Source of the DNA: Siphonodentalium dalli
Taxonomy: Eukaryota; Mollusca; Scaphopoda; Gadilida; Siphonodentaliidae
Direction of reading: 5' to 3'
Length of the DNA stretch: 64,000 bases
Assembly (NCBI GenBank): GCA_032622095.1
Contig: CP136062.1
Coordinates: forward strand, 227,308,578-227,372,577
Below are positions 58,160-64,000 of the stretch, piece by piece (the first letter of the stretch is position 1; the number at the start of each line of letters is the position of its first letter). Position numbers and translations under genes: made by a program. The notes beneath the pieces were generated by a model. That model was not told the DNA's origin. It made no database searches and saw only the letters and a program-made list of their open reading frames with translations.

Positions 58160-60980
58160 AGTCCAGCTGAACTGTAACCTAATTTGAGTATTGATATATC
58201 ATCCCGTGTGTATCTAAGTCCCCTTAACACAAATCCGCAAAAAATCCCGTCAAAATATCCTGCAATTATTTTTTATATCTTGGGAACGAAACAGTCGCCG
58301 AAGATTTGTTTTCATTTTGCACTGCGCGCACATGGCTACTGGAGGAGCACGTGACATGACGTCACGGAGGGAACACAAATGCACAGTTCTGCTTTGCGTC
58401 ATTGGCAACGTGCGGCTATAATGGCGATGGCAGGTCAGCACTAACGTTGTAAAGATGATTTTGATCTTGCTGCATTCGAGCCTGATGACAATGATCCTCC
58501 ACATATCGGCGAGAGACCGGTGACCGACGATCCGACAATAAATCATCGCATCCATGGACCATGCATTTGCACCGGTTCCCCCTCTTTCGGACCAAACAGA
58601 TAGGCTGCTGTACGTTGGTCTAAACGTCAACACATTTCCCAATCCTCAACAATAACTGAATTGAAATTCAAACAGTTAGACAGTTCAGCCTGTATGTGGT
58701 TACGTATAATTTTCAACTTATGTTGTGTCAAGCAGTTAATTGCGGGGGGGGGGGGGGCACATCCTTTCACCATTTATGCAGAAACTGCATATCACAAGTA
58801 GATAGCTCCATGATTAAATAAACAATTATGTTTTAACTTGATATTCACGATACTGCATGGGTATTATATTTGTTGGTATGTAATTATTTCGTCTAGTCAG
58901 TCATGAACATAGTGAGCAGAAATCCGCAAAAGCTTGACCTATATATTCCATTACTAGTAGGCCCTATAATCCTCCAATTAAATGCTCTTTATGTTTAAAT
59001 TTTTCAACTGGCTTTATATAGACACCCAAGTTCTCATTGAGAATGTCTGGTCACTAATGGTAGGTATAGGTGTGAAACATCAAACATTTTATACTATCAA
59101 GAATTTCCAAACTGCTGTCTACATACCGATACTGACCTGAAGTCTAAATGAAGTATCATGCATGGCCTTTAGATTATCATATAAAACACATTTTTTGACA
59201 ATCTGTCAACAAAACAAAAACCGCAAAAGGCGTACGTATATATATTATTTTCAGTATGTATTATGTTTATTCAATTTATTGTTTCAAATGAATCAAGACC
59301 AGTAACGCACAATCTCCACACGGACCAACTATCTAGGGCCTATATAGGCCTATATCTACCACACTCGGTGGAAATGTGGGCGTTCCTGTGCATATGACGA
59401 ACGTAGTACTTACTAGGCTTACGGTACTGAGCTTTGATCACAAATCGAACGATATTTTACGCAAGCTACGTTCGCAATAACAAAATAGTCCCTCGCGATT
59501 GCTGTTCTTATTTTAAAAATAATACCCATACAATGGACTGAAGGCATGTTAAAAGGTAACATAATTCCATAATTGATCTATCTTTTACGATAGTAGGTGT
59601 TTCATAGTCAACTTTAGACACATTATTGTCGAGTATGGATATGCACACGCACGTGTATGACGTTGAGGTTAGGTCAGATGTATAGGTCACATCACCTGCA
59701 TAATATTTGTTTGTGTTTATAGTTCAAATACCAGTTTGTTAATGCTCGGTTACTGCTTAGTGCTTAATGGCTGATGTAGTCATATAAATTCGTAGCCATG
59801 TATATAATTCGAAGTACCGTCAAGAATTTCTCTGAACAATTCGATTGGAATACAAGGAATTTATGTTTTGTTGGTGGAAATATTGGCGAAAAATCGTGAC
59901 AAACTGACATGATCGACACAGCTCGTAACACGTGGATGCGGTACTGTACTTTTTCGTCTGATTTCATTTATATGCTTTCACAAATGGATTAATACATTGG
60001 TGATTCGTATTGGATTTTAATTATTCGAAACATTCAATCTGGTGAGTAGACTTACTAATGATTTTCATTGAATCATTACATTTCAAGTTCAGGTTCTAAT
60101 CGATGTTTACGTCACGTTAGACTAGAATTAACGTAGAACAGTCACTTATATTACACAGATTGTTGATTGGTAGCCTTGTAAATCATGCTTAATTTTGCAT
60201 ATTGTCATGCATAGCTGACATTTTGTATTGTCAAGGTGCCGATTTATGTATTCACGCTTGAGTAGAACAAATGACGATTCACACATCGCCGAAAGTAAAT
60301 CCTCATGTATGATCCATGTACTACGACGTAGCCGTGGGTCTACTAGACTACTGATACCCCCCCCCCCCCCACAAGGACCGTGAGTGCATGGGTGTTTATT
60401 GGTACCGGTATTCACGTAGATAATATTTTGTTTGACAATGTGAATCACACTTTTGTATGTCCCAGCTAAGCTTGCATTTCACAATATTTGTGAAAGATCC
60501 TTCTTCAAAGTGCTTGGAACACAAGCAGCTGTATCGTGACAGCCCATTCCAATTTCCAAACTCTCGTTGTGGACAAACGCCGTCCACTGTTGTTGAATGG
60601 CTGCATTAATTCTTGTGCCACTTGAACATTTATGGCTACAGTTTGCAGTCATGCAGCGACGAATACGTTTTATTCTTCAAAAAAATAAACAACAATAAAA
60701 TAAGACGATTTCAAAATACGTGATTTTAAAAACGGCGCATAAAATGTCTTCCGTCTTTGTACCCTCGGTGACGTCATTTCCGAGTCGCGACGGAAACACC
60801 TGATTCAAAAATGACTATTGTAAACAAAGAAGCCGTTTTATTCAAATGTCTGGAAATAGTACTTTTTTGTAAAAATGTGAACAAAATGGAAAGGATACAT
60901 GTTATAAACCTTATTTAGCATGAGTTAAGACATATTTAGATATGTTTGGAGCTAAATTAATTGTATTATTCAGCTGGTCT
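58160..60980 (-). mobile_element. Kolobok-like TTAA transposon relic, 2.8 kb
   Basis: Exact TTAA duplications at 58156-58159 and 60981-60984 and 12-bp inverted ends AGTCCAGCTGAA / TTCAGCTGGTCT. The uninterrupted right arm of the inverted repeat, which lacks this sequence and reads across the junction ...attacttaaggagttc..., serves as an empty site. A decayed THAP finger near its right end (minus strand) fits the Kolobok superfamily, which combines TTAA targets with THAP-bearing transposases. The catalytic region was not recognised. Contains G14 (58744) and C14 (60357) runs. Confidence 0.75.
60481..60652 (-). pseudogene. THAP-type zinc finger remnant
   Basis: From a minus-strand ATG at 60652: MTANCSHKC (C-x3-C), a Trp in QQQWTAFVHN, then after one frameshift near 60545-60570 YSCLCSKHFEEGSF, giving the C-x2-H half of the C2CH THAP module. 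Spacing between the halves (about 37 residues) fits THAP domains. As the N-terminal DNA-binding part of the element's transposase it would recognise the element ends. It is broken and cannot be functional as is. Confidence 0.55.
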
Positions 60981-60984
60981 TTAA

Positions 60985-61299
60985 GGAGTTCTGATGCGTT
61001 TTCGAGTGTTTATGTGTATCTGAGACTGATCAATTTGACTGCGAATGACATCGAAAATATGAATCCATAAAATATTCGAAATATTGTGTGCATATATATT
61101 ATGAATATGTTTCAATTGAAATTAATTGAACATCCATCTCAGCATTCAGATTTGCGATCTCAAGAACGTGAATGGATGATAACGCGATGCCTTGATTACA
61201 CGCACGTGAATGCTGCCGTTCGCATGCATGCAGCTAATCGGATATTCGTTTAGTATTAACATGCTTGGAGTTTGTATATATACCACAGATGCCGGACAG
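60985..61299 (+). repeat. Large inverted repeat, left arm, inner part (B)
   Basis: Reverse complement of 63190-63506; I count about 15 mismatches over roughly 300 bp. It begins directly after the TTAA duplication of the Kolobok-like element. Confidence 0.9.
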
Positions 61300-61604
61300 T
61301 TTTCTCTGTTGAATGGTTTGACAGAGGTTAAGACCCCCCACAACAAAACAAATACTCTCCCTGAAGACAAATAAATTTATGACGCATGACACGTTATACT
61401 CATCATCGGGTATCGTGAATGTTTGCACGAGTTGAGCTATAATCACAACAATTATCTCTGTCTGTGAACAAAGCAAAAACAGCCAGTCCGCATAAAATCA
61501 CCGGGCACTGAAGGCTTAATTAAAGTATAATTAATCCCTTGATCGGTCAATTCATCCGGTCCCTTATGTGTTGTGGCATCTCGAATTTAGTATTATGAAA
61601 CACC

Positions 61605-61934
61605 ATGTCTGAATCAGACGAGCCATTGGAAATTGTGCCTATAGAGGAAGCGTTAGGGAAAGCCAGATGCGACTTGTGCGGAAAATATTTGTCTACAAAT
61701 TACAACCTAAAGCGGCATCTTAAAATACATGTTGGTGACGAATCCCCGAAATGTTCGGCGTGCACTCAGTTTTTTTCAACAGAAGAAGAATTAACGAGCC
61801 ACAATCGCTCCAAGCATGCATATCACAGCCTCTGTTCGGAGTGAGGACACACATTTAGGAGAAAGCGTGATTTGAATACACATGTCAGACGGAAACATTG
61901 TTCTAAAAAAGACCCCTTATTGCATCATCATTGA
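61605..61934 (+). CDS. Small C2H2 zinc-finger frame with in-frame UGA in finger 3
   Basis: ATG at 61605 opens an acidic lead (MSESDEPLEIVPIEE), then finger 1 CDLCGKYLSTNYNLKRH..H and finger 2 CSACTQFFSTEEELTSH..H, both with canonical C-x2-C-x12-H spacing. The frame then meets TGA at 61842-61844. Reading past it gives CSE-[TGA]-GHTFRRKRDLNTH-x4-H, a third perfect finger in which TGA sits exactly at the second zinc-ligand cysteine, and a stop at 61932-61934. The truncated product is 79 residues; readthrough would be 109 plus the UGA residue. A Cys (TGC/TGT) to TGA nonsense change is simplest. Located in the spacer of the large inverted repeat. Nucleic-acid binding inferred from the family. Confidence 0.6.
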
Positions 61935-63189
61935 TTCGGGTAGTACTGCCTTGACAATACCAAGTACCATAAGTACCAATATATTTCAACATGTGCATAG
62001 AATTGAAATTGAAACCAACAACTCGTGATACAGTCGAAATAAACAAGGCCACGTGTTGCAAAGGTTGATTAATTGAACAGTGCGTGCATACAGATCCACT
62101 GGCCAATCAACCTCGACGAATTTATGACGTTATTTGATTAAACGATAATTAGATTGTTTTGAATGACAACATGTCACAGCGACTGCATGACTTGGTTGTC
62201 GGAAATAATATATAACTTTTGCGGTCGTTTTAATTGTACTGTCTACTTTGGCGACTCTCTTATGAAATAACGCGTGGCATTATGAGAAATAAATATTCCT
62301 ATTAAGCCTATGCCGTTATAAGTTACCATATAACACACTGGGCGTTGTAGAATTTATTTTCAAACATTTCGGTTATATCTGCAGACCATTAATCGAAACA
62401 AGAATCAATTCTGACCTCGTTAAACTAAGAATGATAACGTTAACATATTGAATCTACCAAAACAACAACACATGTATATACGATGAACCCATGTAATAGT
62501 TCCCAAAATGGTGGAGATTTATGCACAATTTAATTTAGATTGTTGTGTGCAAATCTTAGCGATATTACGTTTTTTCAAAATAGGTGAAAAAGAATAATTC
62601 TAGAACTTAACAAGCCGAAAACTAAATCTGCAAACAATACGAATTGAAAGTCATCGTGACGCTGAACATCCATAACAATTTTGGTTAGAACCATAAACCA
62701 AACTCAGGACGGAGACCCTGATAAGATAAGATTCATTTCGGTTAAACATACATATCAATTACAGTACATGCAACCTATACGATAACATAATGAAGTCTTG
62801 TGCAAATATTACGCCCACTAAATATGTTGTCCTATAGGACTGAATTAGAAAAGTTATAAACTATAGTGTAATTTACATGTGCACATAACAATCATGGCAG
62901 TATCCACATGTTCCATAGTGAAGTGTTGATTATAAATATAAATAACTTTGTTGTGTGTGTACATATATGTTCGGATGTTTAGTGTGTTAACATAGATAGA
63001 CTCGTTACAATTTTATCTGATGACTCTTAAAAATGCCAGAACTGCATAATTTGGAGCAATATACGATATATGTATATTCGATACGATGATTCGGTTTCAT
63101 TGTCGCGTAACGGTCTACTCGAGTGGGAACGAGTCATACAGTCTGTACAATAAACATGGTTATAACAAATCGTTGATACGCCGTGTCGT
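61935..63189. other. No recognised feature
   Basis: Spacer of the inverted repeat downstream of the zinc fingers. AT-rich; no obvious SECIS-like stem-loop or gene seen by eye. Confidence 0.35.
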
Positions 63190-63506
63190 GCGGCATGTGT
63201 GGTATAAATACAAACTCCAAGCATGTTAATACTAAACGAATATCCGATTAGCTGCATGCATGCGAACGGCAGTATTCACGTGCGTGTGATCAAGGCATCG
63301 CGTTATCATTCATTCACGTTCTTGAGATCGCAAATCTGAATGCTGAGATGGATGTTCAATTAATTTCAATTGAAACATATTCATAATATATATGCTCGAA
63401 TATATTTCGAATATCTTATGGATTCATATTTCCGATGTCATTCGCAGTCCAATTGATTAGTCTCAGATAAACATACACACTCGAAAACTCATCAGAACTC
63501 CTTAAG
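63190..63506 (-). repeat. Large inverted repeat, right arm, inner part (B')
   Basis: Matches 60985-61299 in reverse complement and continues, through ccttaagtaatacgtatacg, straight into A'. Confidence 0.9.
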
Positions 63507-63519
63507 TAATACGTATACG

Positions 63520-64000
63520 TATATTTACTGCACAGAAACTTGGCGTTTGGTCGGATCTTCATATGTGCCTTTCGGATCTTTCTGGACCGACAGTGGTCCC
63601 TTCATATCGCGCGGATATTGAGAACGATACGGATTTTTAAAATTCTGTCAAATCCTATGCTTCATTGACAGATTCAACTATATACCAGCATTTGATTTGG
63701 AAGCGTGGAAGTCCAGGAACTATACTAGTGAATGGATGTTCTCGAAAAATTGAGTGAGCAAAAGCAAAAACACCATTGAAAAAATTCGCCAAAAGAAAAT
63801 TAATGGTCTGATCTGGGAAAACTGATTGACAACTGGTGGATAAATACTTCTGCTTCGTGTGGTCATACACATACGATGCTCGATGTCTGTTTTACAATGA
63901 GAAACAAACATATCCCCATATCATATACGTGAAAATGACTTTCCCATTTCCTCGGCTTTGGCCGTATCCTCGGCTTTGGCCGTACCACGTACACGGGGGT
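63520..64000 (-). repeat. Large inverted repeat, right arm, outer part (A'), cut by window end
   Basis: Reverse complement of 57667-58155, including the twofold ctcggctttggccgta motif. The match is still running at the last base of the window, so the true arm is longer. Confidence 0.88.

Noticed and set aside
61842-61844. Selenocysteine reading of the UGA in the zinc finger
   Set aside because: No SECIS-like structure noticed downstream; a one-base Cys-to-stop change is simpler. Kept only as a finding to test.
1-64000. tRNA, rRNA or bacterial/viral gene clusters
   Set aside because: No box A/B tRNA pattern, rRNA stretch, operon-like coding density or phage/viral gene was recognised; composition and introns are eukaryotic.

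Overview
This is a eukaryotic nuclear window, almost certainly from an invertebrate animal. It is AT-rich, has GT-AG introns, and is packed with short transposons, foldbacks, LINE relics and tandem repeats. The one well-supported host gene is a four-exon cytochrome P450 on the + strand (1699-17041) that looks like the CYP26 (retinoic-acid hydroxylase) family. All four exons join in phase 0 and keep the I-helix, ExxR and heme-cysteine signatures. CYP26-type genes are animal genes; I cannot name the phylum from sequence alone.

Layout. 1-1.7 kb: upstream DNA with a foldback. 1.7-17 kb: the P450, with introns filled by a 5'-truncated LINE (4.8-7.8 kb), TTAA-flanked MITEs, foldbacks, a 22-bp minisatellite (9.9-10.5 kb) and a 45-bp minisatellite (11.5-12.2 kb) that copies the end of exon 2 together with its splice donor 16 times. 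17.5-20.3 kb: a diverged satellite invaded by three head-to-tail non-autonomous Helitrons. 20.3-22.1 kb: a minus-strand LINE relic split by a TTAA MITE. 22-34 kb: microsatellites, foldbacks, a MITE pair with matching termini, a 48-copy 30-bp minisatellite and a LINE C-terminal fragment. 34-35.6 kb: a TIR element abutting a broken C2H2 zinc-finger sequence. 37-46 kb: MITEs, a triplicated palindrome, tandem repeats and dispersed repeats. 47.7-52.1 kb: a second Helitron array of four units from two families. 55-64 kb: a large inverted repeat whose arms surround a small C2H2 zinc-finger reading frame. Its left arm alone is interrupted by a 2.8-kb TTAA-flanked, THAP-bearing Kolobok-like transposon relic.

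The elements interact by nesting rather than as a pathway. TTAA-specific elements cut into a LINE and into the inverted repeat, Helitrons insert A^T and stack in tandem, and repeats lie close to the P450 splice sites. The most distinctive observation is the exon/splice-donor minisatellite of the P450. Next are the THAP/TTAA element that dates the inverted repeat, and a UGA codon sitting exactly at a zinc-ligand cysteine of the 61.6-kb zinc finger. Exons, splice sites and elements were read by eye. No alignment or database search was possible.
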